Source: Isoetes taiwanensis (lineage: Eukaryota > Streptophyta > Lycopodiopsida > Isoetales > Isoetaceae). Taken from it: a stretch of 64,000 bases of DNA. Of this stretch, positions 35,319 to 46,537 are shown in pieces; the stretch's first letter is position 1, and every line of letters starts with the position of its first letter. Under the pieces are notes generated by a model. That model searched no databases and was not told the origin of the DNA. It was given only the letters and a program-made list of their open reading frames with translations. The stretch spans positions 7,019,424 through 7,083,423 of the forward strand of contig JAJEKV010000053.1 of NCBI GenBank assembly GCA_021234155.1, read 5' to 3'. A program made the translations under genes and the position numbers.

Positions 35319-36912
35319 TGTGACGTTCCAACATAATATACGCCCCGAATACGTATATTATACTACCACATCACCCGTACATGTCACGGATGACATGTAC
35401 TTGCGAGACGTATAGGGTTGCACCTAGGGGGCAAGGGGTGCACCTAGGGGGCAACATTGAATGTTGTGCATGTTAAAATAAACATACACAATTAATAACC
35501 CCATGGACCCCATTGCCAAATGGTTAAATCCCATTTGGCCAATATCTAACCTAACCCTAAGGGTTTCTATAAAAGGGCTTTCCCCTTAAACCCTAAACCT
35601 TTCTTCTCTTTGCATTTTAGGGTTTTTCCTAGAGCTCCTTTCCTCTCTCGAGTTCAGGGTTCTCTTGAGCCATTTCGGCCAAGTATGGACTTCAATCCGC
35701 ATTCTTTGAGCTCGGAAAGCCGGATTTGCACTGTGATTATCGATTAGCAGCCATCTTCAAGAAGATCGGGGAGCATGGACGCTTTCAGAGGGTCGAGGAG
35801 CGGGTCAAGGAGCAGGTATCTAGTTGTTCTGTTGTGCAAAGCCGTCTTTGGGCAAGGCAATAGGCTGGTTTAGTATGTTAGATCAACTCTAGAGGCCTTA
35901 TAGATCCCGAGATCATAAGCCCTAACTAAAACTCTGTTGTTTAGGTAGATAGATTAGATGATATTCTCTATTTCAGTTACGGATGTTGTATGTATTTTCA
36001 CTGTGATCTCCATGTATTGGAAAGGGGGTAGAGACCTAAAAGGCGCGGTAGCGTGATGATCCTAGGTAGCACCACTAGTTCCCAATTATATGCGGCCCGT
36101 ACAGGAGCCCACACGGCCGTGGGGTGAAGGGGCTAGGCGGGTTGATAAGGAGGAACTTGTCTCATCGCGGACTGACCCCTCCGGTAGTAAGGCCTATCGG
36201 AAGTCTCTCGCAGGCTAGGCTTAATGGCTTGTCTTTGCGTGTGGGCAAGGCATGAGCTCGACACTTCGTGGGGTGGTGGATATGACCTTCCGGTGAGTTC
36301 AAAGTCGAATACGGGCAATGGCCCTCTAGCCGCTGTGATGAGCATGGATGCCCTGCGAGGAGAGGCAACTCTCTTCCCTGCCTCATCGGGGCTGGGGAGA
36401 TGCAACCCCAAGAGTAGTAGCCCCTCGGCTATTCACCCGGCGGCAGTTACGGTCAAGTCCCAACACTTTTAGCCTACTCGCAAAGTGTGCACGGGAGGGG
36501 CGGATGGAGTGGACTACCCTAAGCCATGTTCTATGCCAGCCAAATCCATTGCCATGAATTGCATGCGCAATGAACTCGGAGACCCTAGCCGCCGGTCATC
36601 CCCTTGAGTCCAGAGCCCCGGGTAGGATCTCCCCTTGTTATTGTTGCTATGAAGGTATTGTTATCTACGTGATATTGCTATCTCTATGGTGATTGTATTT
36701 GTTTCTTGTTAGTTGTGCTCACGTTTGTTTATTCACGCCCGCAGATAGGTCGACCCGATGGAAGGCGGGTGAATGACACATCCATTCTTCCCTTGCTGGC
36801 TCATCCCGGATGGGAGTGGAGTCGGTGGATGGCCCCCGCGGTGTAGGCGCCAGGGGAATGCTCCTCCTTCAGCGATGTGGGCATCATTATAAGGAGTAGG
36901 GGGCGCCATGCA
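35319..36912 (+). repeat. 5' LTR, about 1.6 kb
   Basis: Shares the TGTGACG start, the AATATACG/CGTATATT hairpin and a GC-rich second half with the solo LTR at 20720-22366. A TATA box (TATAAAAG) lies near 35571. The exact 3' border is uncertain; CA at 36911-36912 just before the primer site is the likely end. Confidence 0.65.
35571..35579 (+). promoter_or_regulatory. TATA box of the LTR
   Basis: CTATAAAAGGGC in the LTR, followed by a CTAAACCTTTCTTC-type pyrimidine-rich start region, as in plant promoters. Confidence 0.5.
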
Positions 36913-36913
36913 G

Positions 36914-36924
36914 TGGTATCGAGC
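36914..36924 (+). promoter_or_regulatory. Primer-binding-site-like sequence (initiator tRNA-Met)
   Basis: TGGTATCGAGC resembles the usual plant primer site TGGTATCAGAGC with one base lost. It lies right after the LTR. Confidence 0.55.
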
Positions 36925-37118
36925 ATGATCTTGGTAGACCAGGATCGAGCACCGACCATTTTCCTTAGGACTAAACAAGAGACTTCGGTCTTGGGAACAA
37001 CCTCCCAAGCAAGAACCTCGAAAATTGGGAAAATGTTTTCCCAATTGTAGTGCAAACAATAGGTTAATGCTAAGAGTAGTGATAAGTTTTAGCAAAAACC
37101 CAACCTAAAATGGCCAAA

Positions 37119-38816
37119 AGAGGTGACCCCTCCGCGAGTGCGCCCTGACCAATTTGGTTTGCAAACCGATTCGACCACGGGCGCCTTTGTGGTGAGTGGT
37201 GGACCCATGTTGACCTAGTGAGATGTATAATTTAGCTAAACTAATAGTGCAGTTCAGCTTATCTCCTTGATTCTAGCTAGTTTTGCATGTTATAACACTA
37301 AGAAACCCCTTGTAAATTGAAAATTCGACCCCAAAAAGAGGTGACCCCTCACAGAGTGCGCCCAGACCAATGTGGTTTGCAAACCAATTCGACCACGGCG
37401 CAATTTGTGTGAGTGGTCAAAACTTTGAACCTTCAGAACTTGAGTTATACACTCCAAATCGCTTTGAAATTTGTTGCGTTAGGACCATTAAAGAGTCTAG
37501 AATCCATTTATGACCTCAAACTAGGCTAAAAATATTATAATCCTCCTCAAAATGACCAAAATAGGTCAAACCCTAAATTCTGTCTCCCAAACTACAGTTT
37601 ATTTAGAAATGGAAGCAATAGCTTTTAAGGTACAAGGCTAGAGCCACAAAAGGGCAAGGAGCACGACTTTTGAAGACATTCAAGACCCAGGCGACCCAAG
37701 AGAGGAAGCACTATGGCAAATACCTCTACAAACGAAGCGAAAGCAAAGACAGGGCACAACCGACCTATCAACAATCTTCATCGAATGGAAGACATCGTTA
37801 ATCATCGCATGAAGAACCTTCGACTATCAAGAACTCGGGTGCAACATCCACGAGCTCTCAGCAGAAAGAAGATTGCTAGTTTATTGTAAATATAAATTTA
37901 TATTTTGATCATGTTAATATGTTAAATCAGGTGTAAGTAGAATGTGTTACTAAGTTCTGCAGTTGGAATTAACAAAGTTGGAGCAAAACTCGGTGTTTTT
38001 TTGGCTCCACCCCTCCACAGAGTGCCTGGGCCACTTAGGATTATATTCCTAAGCGCCTCAAGACCTTGTGTGAGTGGTCGAAGCACCGATCTATGCCAAA
38101 ACTTGTCCAAATGCGTAAAGTAAGCACACCATTCGACTCACTCACCATAATTAGTAGGATTTGAACCCTAGTTTGTAGAAATTGCCCAACCCTAACTCAC
38201 ATGGAGCCCCACCCCTCGCAGAGTGCGCCTGCACCAATTCGGGTTTGCAAACCGATTCGACCACTGGCGATTGTGTGAGTGGTCGACCCCAAATCTGGGC
38301 CAAAACTTATCCAAATGAAGCAAGTAAGAGCTCAATCCGACCTATCTCGACGAGATATGCAGGATTTCACCCTTAGTTTGCATGTTTGGCATCATCCTCG
38401 ACCCAAACAGGGCCCCACCCCTCACAGAGTGCGCCCAGGCCACTTAGGGGGTAAAAGCATGTTAGGGTGTACCACTTTTGGAACCTGCAAAAGTACATAC
38501 ACTAGGTACTTCAGAACTGGGTACTTTCTCATTTTTATTTTCATTAAAACTAGTACAAAAGTCCAAAATAAAAGTCACGGACGCATTAATATTCAAAGTT
38601 AAGATAAAGATAATGCTACTGGAGACCAAAATATATATAAAAGTTTTAGAATGTACCTTTTATTGAGATATTACACAGGTACCCAGTACCCAGTCCTGGG
38701 TACCTTTTTAGGTACTTTTTTGGTCACTAAATAATACTTTTTAAGGGACACCCTAACATGCTTTTACCCTAGGATCATATTCCTAACTGCCTCTCGCGCA
38801 CTGTGTGAGTGGCCAC
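37119..38816 (+). repeat. Five hairpin modules of about 80 nt
   Basis: Modules at 37119-37202, 37338-37420, 38003-38081, 38203-38285 and 38411-38447 plus 38770-38816. Each has a CCCCTCACAGAGTGCGCC-like left flank and TGTGTGAGTGGTC right flank that can pair (CTCACA with TGTGAG). The core is one of two palindromes: GGTTTGCAAACC (modules 1, 2, 4) or CTTAGGA...TCCTAAG (modules 3, 5). Confidence 0.8.
38448..38769. mobile_element. MITE nested in hairpin module 5
   Basis: Perfect inverted ends starting GGGTAAAAGCATGTTAGGGT, 322 bp in all, with TAG at 38445-38447 and 38770-38772. It splits the CTTAGGA arm of module 5. GGTAC boxes repeat inside. No coding capacity. Confidence 0.85.
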
Positions 38817-39428
38817 ACCAAAATTGCCCCAATTTGTCCACACTTTCCCCAAATTAGATAGAATTTGTTGCAATAGGATCCTTAGAATGTACTCTTTAGC
38901 TTGGTTAGCTTGTCTTGTGCTTAGCAATACCTTAGAATCCTAAATTTTCCTTTATCCAAATTTTTTTTCTAAAATTAGGGTTTTTGCCTATAAGTAGACC
39001 ACAACCCTCATTTGCATCCTACACCTTTGCTCCTCGCTCCAAGCCGATTTTTCAGCTCCCAGAGGCGCTCCTTCATCTGTTTGATATCCCCAGCAGCTCT
39101 AGCATCATGGCAACCATTAATGCTATTCCCTATTTTACCAAGACATTATGGCTGAGTTCCATGCAAAGATAGGTCCTTCTCTAGTAGAACTTCCCCCTTG
39201 CATAGGATACTTTAGGACAGCCTTAAGATAGACAAATACCTAGAAAATACGGCCAGCCGCTTGCCCAATTATATGTCCGTAGCTGTAGCAATTTTTCTAT
39301 TCCATAGAGCCCAAACCCAGATAGGAGAGCCATCTGCCCAACCCCTAGAGCTCGAGCCTATGGCCATGGCGTGGTGAAGAAGAGCGGATGCTTCTCGAAA
39401 GTCACGAGGAGGCAAAGCGGGGAGGAAC

Positions 39429-39950
39429 ATGAAGGGCGTGGGTCGGGGAGAGAGGACATCGATGGCGTCGACCCGGCACAGACAAGAAAGGCGACAAGCG
39501 GAGCAGGAACTTCAAAGCTTTGAAGAGGGGCGGGGAACCACGCAGACAACTCCACCACTTGGGCTAGGCATCACAAGCTTAACCCCGGTAATCATCCAAG
39601 GAACCGTGCACGAGCCCCTGACGACATCAAGAACCCCTCCTCCCCGAGTGCGGGGGCCGGGGCTCCTGGGGATAAACGAGCTCCTACATCTCCTACGTCA
39701 ACAACTGGACCTCGATGACTTCATCGACCAGGAAACGCAGGAATTTCACATCAGCATAAGGGAGGCTCAGACGTACACTGGCCAGACATCGACGGACATA
39801 GAAGCCTACACCGGCATCAGGCAGATGATGGCACAACAGGAGTTACCCACAGAGGAGTTCATAGCGATCCACGACACTGGATGGAAATCAGAGGGAAAAC
39901 AACGAGTGCGCTCCTACCCAGCACCTCGACAGCAGCACCAAACAGGATAA
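39429..39950 (+). CDS. 173-aa frame in the LARD interior, unrecognised
   Basis: The longest open frame of the element. Composition is rich in Gln, Thr, Arg and Glu, with a predicted helical stretch around GINELLHLLRQQLDLDDFID. Position and helicity would suit a gag remnant but no capsid motif or CCHC knuckle is visible, and the sequence bias here (few T on this strand) makes long frames likely by chance. Confidence 0.25.
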   Translation: MKGVGRGERTSMASTRHRQERRQAEQELQSFEEGRGTTQTTPPLGLGITSLTPVIIQGTVHEPLTTSRTPPPRVRGPGLLGINELLHLLRQQLDLDDFIDQETQEFHISIREAQTYTGQTSTDIEAYTGIRQMMAQQELPTEEFIAIHDTGWKSEGKQRVRSYPAPRQQHQTG

Positions 39951-42658
39951 AGGCAGTATCAACGTAACATCTCCTAAGTTCATGTTCGGCGACTACAGGG
40001 AGATGATAGCATTACCGGTGGATGAATAACCCGGAAGACATAGGGCTGCAATCAGAACCAGAGAGGAGGCGGGGGAGGCAGAGCACGGCAAAGGACGGAG
40101 GAGCCGACCTAGCCAACAACCACAGACCACTCAAAGACAACTCAAAAGAGTGATGGCATGTGCAATGGAGATGACAACAATTCCAGGCATAGGGGAAGCA
40201 TCTCACAACGAAGATTCAAAGACATGCAACAATGCCCGACTGCAACAACCAAGTGATCGTACTCAAGCGATCAATGCTACGCATCTCCAAACGACACTCC
40301 ACATGACAGGTAAACACATTAAGGAGGAGCATTTTCAACTCAAGGGTTCACACCGAGCAACGTTCTCCGCGACTTGGGATAACGACCTCAAATCACACAC
40401 GAAGGTCAACTACAGTCGCAACACCTCAAGGAACCCCGGAGTCAAGTAGAACAAGGAAGATGCAGCAAAACCGAAGAATCAAACGTGATTGGAGGAGGGA
40501 AAATCCTAAAGAAGTATACACAATTAAGCATATGCTCTTCTATAAATTAGAAAAGTGGATGAATTAAAATCCCAGTATAATTATATATATATGTCTATCA
40601 TAAATATCGGTAGCTAACACATAGTACAAAATTAGGATCATGTTTATGGGTTTAGTGTTTGCATCACGAAACTCCATCGCTTCGACTGCCAAAGGATGAA
40701 ATAAAGAACCACATGTATAGCCAAGAGCAAGTGCTCAAATGGAAGAGCAAATATAGGAGAGAGACGACCAGAGCTCAAGCCAAGCTTCAACTCCAGACAC
40801 TTCGAGAAGCGGCCTCAAGTAGAAGATCGCTCGTCCAGCACAATGTCAAGATGAGAGATAACGCCAGTCATGTCAAGATCTCTAGCGCCTCACCATCTAG
40901 TTTTTGCACGACGACATCTTCGGGATGCAACTCTACCTCTTGTAGCAGCAGCAACACTAACGACACGAGTGTCCTCAACAACAGAAGGAGGAACGAACAC
41001 ACATCTTCAGAAACTACGACAACGACCTCAAGCCAATAGACGTCGAGGAATTCCTTGGGACAACTCGACATCAACGAGCCAACTAAGGAGGCAACCTTCG
41101 ACGACCATAATTCTACCTTGTATGGTGATGTTTGTAACATGCACACCAGATGGAGATACACTTAAGAAAGGCACCACAACAATGGTTTATGTCTATGCTC
41201 ATTCAACAACTAGGTGATGGCTTCGTCAAGTACTCCTACCAACAATTAGAAGACAAGAAGCCCAACTTATCTCTGACACGAGGGACCTCAACGCCCAAGA
41301 TAGAAGCATTCGACACCTTAACGACAAGGACAGCAACCAAAGCACCTTCGACAAAAAGAGAGTTCAAGACATTAGCCGGGATATTCAAGGACACGAGCAG
41401 GTCTAGGGCAGAAAGTACTTCAACTCAAGGGTCAATCTACGCAGATATAAGAGTACATCATTCCCGACAGCAAACCAATCATGGAGAAGAGTCATGAGGC
41501 TTTACTCGCCAGGAAGATGCAGATGTATTGAGGGACAATGGCCATAAACCAGAAGACGAAGGAGTGCTAGTACTTCCACGAGCTCCTTAGATGCAACATG
41601 AGGTCCAAAACTGTGGAGCATGATCAAGTGCAACTAGAAGGCAAAGATAGCAACGAAGATCGTGATAACGTCTAAGCCATCACATTGAGGAGATCAAACA
41701 GTACGATGAGAAGCTCGATGGAGAAGCTTAATAGGAGAACCGAGCCAAAGAATCGATTTAATCAGCTAGAACCTCACAAAGCTACGATAACTTCGCATGC
41801 AACCGTGAACCCAAGGATCGACAATCGAAAGGCAACTGATGAAGAGAACAACTCCTTAATTACGAGTCTAGCCAAAGGGATTGTGCACAACTTCAAGAGG
41901 CGCCTCCAAAGATCTTCAGATATTGTGAAGGGGAAGCAATTATTGCCCAAGAACAACATTAAGAAGTAGACCGGAACGCCGAAGCATCAACGACCATCAC
42001 ATCCTTAGTTAGCATGTGAAGCAGAAGCAAGTTGTGCCGCAGCCGACAGACATTGGAGAGCTCAAAAATATCAAAGAGTCTACCAATCGAGCACGAGCTG
42101 ACATATAAATAGGAGGATATAGATCTTCAACACCAGCGCACTAGGAGGAACATCAACAACAACGCCATGGAGTACGTGTGCACCTCGAGGGGAGACACCA
42201 AGGGAGCCTAATAGCTTTAATAGTATTTGTAATCATAATAGTGTAAGCTATATGACTTGCATGCATATTTCCCTTTGTTATTTCCTCTCTCTCAAGATAT
42301 AATGGATCAAAGAAAAGAGATGCTTGGGACAATTGAAGGCGTGAAGCGAGCAACATCCTCAACACTTGTCTGTCAACACGCTACAGGACTCGAAGGATGG
42401 AGTTGGCACAATAAGATCGGATCTAGAGGCATCTTTTAGCCGCCAAGATGTTTCTCAACGAAACCACCTTCAGGCTTTTGGGAAGTAACATAGAAGATTT
42501 CAAGTGGTCAACTACGCCATCAAAACCACCAACAATGGGAAGCCTCTACATCGAGGAAAGTTGACCTCTACATCGAGGAGGAGCCCGGAGTCTCGAGCAA
42601 CTCGAAGAGCGTTACCCTCAAGAAGGCAGCGAGTGGATGAGCTACGAGCAAGATTGAA
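39951..42658 (+). other. A/C/G-rich, T-poor interior of the LARD
   Basis: No supported gene. Several 100-codon frames exist because T-poor sequence has few stops. A TATA-like ATATAAATAGG lies near 42100, which could be the promoter of a degraded second terminal region. Confidence 0.4.
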
Positions 42659-43384
42659 AGACAAAACCCACAACTACAACTTTTTACAGCAAGAAGTGCA
42701 GGACCTTGCTGTAATGCAAAGGTCCTGCCCTCACAATGCTTCCTTACTGCACTTTTTCTTCATGTATACAACAGCAAAGCAGATGGTTCCTACTACTTAC
42801 CTCAATGATTGTACGATATGTATCATATCCCATAGTTTGTGCAGCAGACCAAAATACTTGTAATCCTTCAAATTTCCATGGCAAACTGGTATCGTTAGGA
42901 ATTGTACAATAGTCCAGGAACGTTGTTCTCTTGCAGCTCCATTGGAACATTCCTGCAAATCTCTGGGATATACTTTATTCCCTTGGCAAAAGCCAGAATC
43001 TTGGATATGATTTAACCCTATGGCAAATGCCAAAATCTGGAATATGATTTATCTGGAATCTGGCAAATGCTTGTTTCGACAAATGTCACATTTTACTACT
43101 ATAGTAGCATTGAATGGCTATGACATTTGAGCCATACCTTGTCTATTGTTAGCTGGTAAATGATGTCCCAATCATCCATATTAGAGTATAGATTGGCGCT
43201 TATCAATTCCTTGTTCATGTTATTTGATGAACCCAAGTTCTTTGATCCAAAGGTTGAGCCCATCATCTTTGGCATCCACCTATATATTCATAATCAGAGG
43301 TATTAGAATAAGTTATCACCTGTAGTCCTTACGACCAAACCTGGTTTCTAGTATAACTAGAAAACTGAATTTAAAACAAAAAAA
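42659..43384 (-). repeat. Array copy B, last part
   Basis: Resumes at ACAAAACCCACAACTACAAC, equivalent to about 32872 in copy A, and runs collinear to the next unit. Confidence 0.85.
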
Positions 43385-46300
43385 CCCAAAAATCTGTTTC
43401 CAGACTTCCATCCTTGATAATTCCTACTGGAAATATCAAGTTGCGCCTTTTTGGCGACCTTAGGAAATTAACATGTATTCTTTCCTAAGCCAGGATAAGG
43501 TCATAACACAATTATTTTGTACTTTATAACCAACATAAGAAATCTAATTGGTATCTTGAACATTTCATCATTAATACACAATTATTGTGCCACAACATCC
43601 TTGTATTTCAAAGAAAGAGCATTTTCTACTATTTTCCGTAAAGCGACCAACTCTTCGCCTTTTCAAAATAGAATACACTGTCTAAGCTATTGCATCATAA
43701 CCATATAAGAATAATGGTAGAGACTTTTTGTATTCCAGAGATTGAACTCATATGCTAAATTTCACAAATGTACAATTCTCAAAGCTTTAGTGAAGCTAAT
43801 ATACCAGATCTAAGCATTTTAACAAGTAAATTAACATGATCAAGTCTTTCTCATTGAGAAATAAAATCTCCATATTGGAACGAGCTTACTTGAAGTCCTT
43901 GAATCAAACCATAAGCTAAGAAACATCAAAGCATGGAGCAAGAAACCACAGTTACCTGCAGTAGAACCAAAGGATGGTTAGCCTTAATCGTGGTAAGAGC
44001 CTAAGCTACTAACAGTAAAGAGAGGTTTCTTGGGTATTCCCCTTCACCATGACTTTAATGGTACTAGTGTCGATGATGTAATCATTGAGAATAACTCAGA
44101 TTCCCAGGGCTTATGAACAGCAAAATCATATACTGTCCTAATTACCCAGCAGATTCTGCCTAGGATGTAGTCATAATTATCCAGCATATAGTCACACGGT
44201 ACTCCCTTACCTTGGAGTCATATCTGAAGCCCAACTAATCATTTATATTTACTATACACATACATCATTAGTGCAGCAAGTGTAGTGCAATCCATAACTT
44301 CCTATGCAATTGTATCAGCATAAACAGCATTGAATACTCTGCTATCACAGGACTGTTATTTTAAATTTTCAACAGCAAATGCATTATCTATCCAGCAATA
44401 GATTATATCTTGCCGATAGGATCCAGCAAATTCCAGCAGTACATCTATCCATAGATCTGAGTACCAGCACCAGACCTAACATAGATAAAGCAGCAAACAG
44501 CACCAAGTGGTATATTTTCCTAATCTACCATTTTCTTCTATCTAAAACATCTTTTTCTCTTATATCATGTATATTGTAGTGGATTTACTCCATTACTGCC
44601 TTAATATTAGTTGTGACGGTTCATTTTAGCACCATTATTTGCAGTCTCCATCCTGAAAGGCTCGTGCCCCTTCCATATTCATGTAAGCACCAGATCTAGC
44701 ATTTTATCTATAATTTCTTCAAACATGAAACCATACAAGTCCCTTTATTCTATCTTTCCATCTATTGCATTTAAGCAATCTACATAATCTCTATGATTCT
44801 ACTTAGCACCTGGCCAACACTATTTTTCATATCTTAGCATTCTACGTACAAAATTCTGCATAAATGCAAATAGGTTAGCATTAACCTGAATGATTTTCAC
44901 TCCAGAGGGCAATCCCTTGAGTTGTTTTGTCTTTGCTATATTTGCAGAATCGTCCCTTTTGTGTGACCATCAATGTAAGCAAGGATATCTTCATTTTCCT
45001 TGAACTTGGCTAGAAGCTCTTATTTCTCCGCTATGGCTATGCTACCTTCTGCATTCTTTCCCGTATTCTCATCATTCCCAACCGTCACCTTAGAAATTTC
45101 TAGCTCTTCAACTGATTTAACAGTGGTTTTCAACCTTTCGGAATGCCCAAATCTTAGCATCTATCTATAGGGGCTGGAATTAGTATCAAGCAGATGCCCC
45201 ATTGCCGCATTTTATTCTGCCTCCCTGTCCTTAGCAAGGATTTACCACACTGGTCGTGTACCTAGTTTTGCTTCTATATCTATGAATATTATCCAAAGTT
45301 TCAAATACCATTTTCTTTTTCTTTTCCAGCTACTTCTCTTGCCAGAGAAGCGTACCTCTCCATCTTATGACACTGTATGTATCAGCCGGAACCCTAAGTT
45401 ACAGGTATCCGGAACCCTAAAGTGTAACCATTCGTAGCCACAAGTGTTTATTTTTGTTTTCGTGTCCCTTAACACATGTACCATTTATTTATTCTCAAAT
45501 TAGCCCCATTGGCCAAGGCATCTATATTTATAAGCCCAAGGGTCCAATTTTATAAAGGTCTTATGTGTCCACATATCTCAGGATTTATCCTTGGCATGCT
45601 AAGCCTCATGCCATACAGAATGTTTGTAGAATCCCATAGCCCTGTATATAATTTCACTGACCATTGCCCAATCTTGTTGTATAATTAACAACTTCTTATT
45701 TATGCATACCTTGTTTCCATGCACATCATAATCTTAGCACCAAATATGGTCATATAATAAAAAATCCTCCCTCCGACCGTTGTTCGGGGGACCATTGCTA
45801 GTTTCGGTTTTTAGACAAAACCCACAACTACAATTTTTACAGCAAGGAGTGCAGGACCTTGCTGTAATGCAAAGGTCCTGCCCTCACAATGCTTCCTTAC
45901 CGCACTTTTTCTTCATGTATACAACAGCAAAGCAGATGGTTCCTACTACTTACCTCAATGATTGTACGATATGTATCATATCCCATAGTTTGTGCAACAG
46001 ACCAAAATACTTGTAATCCTTCAAATTTCCATGGCAAACTGGTATCGTTAGGAATTGTACAATAGTCCAGGAACGTTGTTCTCTTGCAGCTCCATTGGAA
46101 TATTCCTGCAAATCTCTGGGATATAGTTTATTCCCTTGGCAAAAGCCAGAATCTTGGATATGATTTAACCCTATGGCAAATGCCAAAATCTGGAATATGA
46201 TTTATCTGGAATCTGGCAAATGCTTATTTCGACAAATGTCACATTTTACTACTATAGTAGCATTGAATGGCTATGACATTTGAGCCATACCTTGTCTATT

Positions 46301-46537
46301 GTTAGCTGGTAAATGATGTCCCAATCATCCATATTAGAGTATAGATTGGCGCTTATGAATTCCTTGTTCATGTTATTTGATGAACCCAAGTTCTTTGATC
46401 CAAAGGTTGAGCCCATCATCTTTGGCATCCACCTATATATTCATAATCAGAGGTATTAGAATAAGTTATCACCTGTAGTCCTTACGACCAAACCTGGTTT
46501 CTAGTATAACTAGAAAACTGAATTTAAAACAAAAAAA
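43385..46537 (-). repeat. Array copy C (3153 bp, full unit)
   Basis: Full length and free of large insertions. The exon with the stop is extended upstream in frame (RFGHSERLKTTVKSVEEL), so this copy may preserve the ancestral reading better than A. Copy-specific changes at 43440-43460 and 43635-43660 fall on CAG/CTG. Confidence 0.85.

Larger units (their letters stand above)
35319..42658 (+). mobile_element. LARD-like LTR element replacing part of copy B
   Basis: Has an LTR-like start (TGTGACG), a TATA box, a primer-binding-site-like string, repeated hairpin modules and a long A/C-rich interior without recognisable gag, protease, RT, integrase or RNase H. No 3' LTR and no target duplication are visible; the 3' border abuts array sequence directly. 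It is therefore a large non-autonomous element (LARD type), truncated or rearranged at its 3' end. Confidence 0.6.

Noticed and set aside
40150-42439. Several 60-126-codon frames in the LARD interior
   Set aside because: T-poor sequence yields few stop codons, so such frames are expected by chance.
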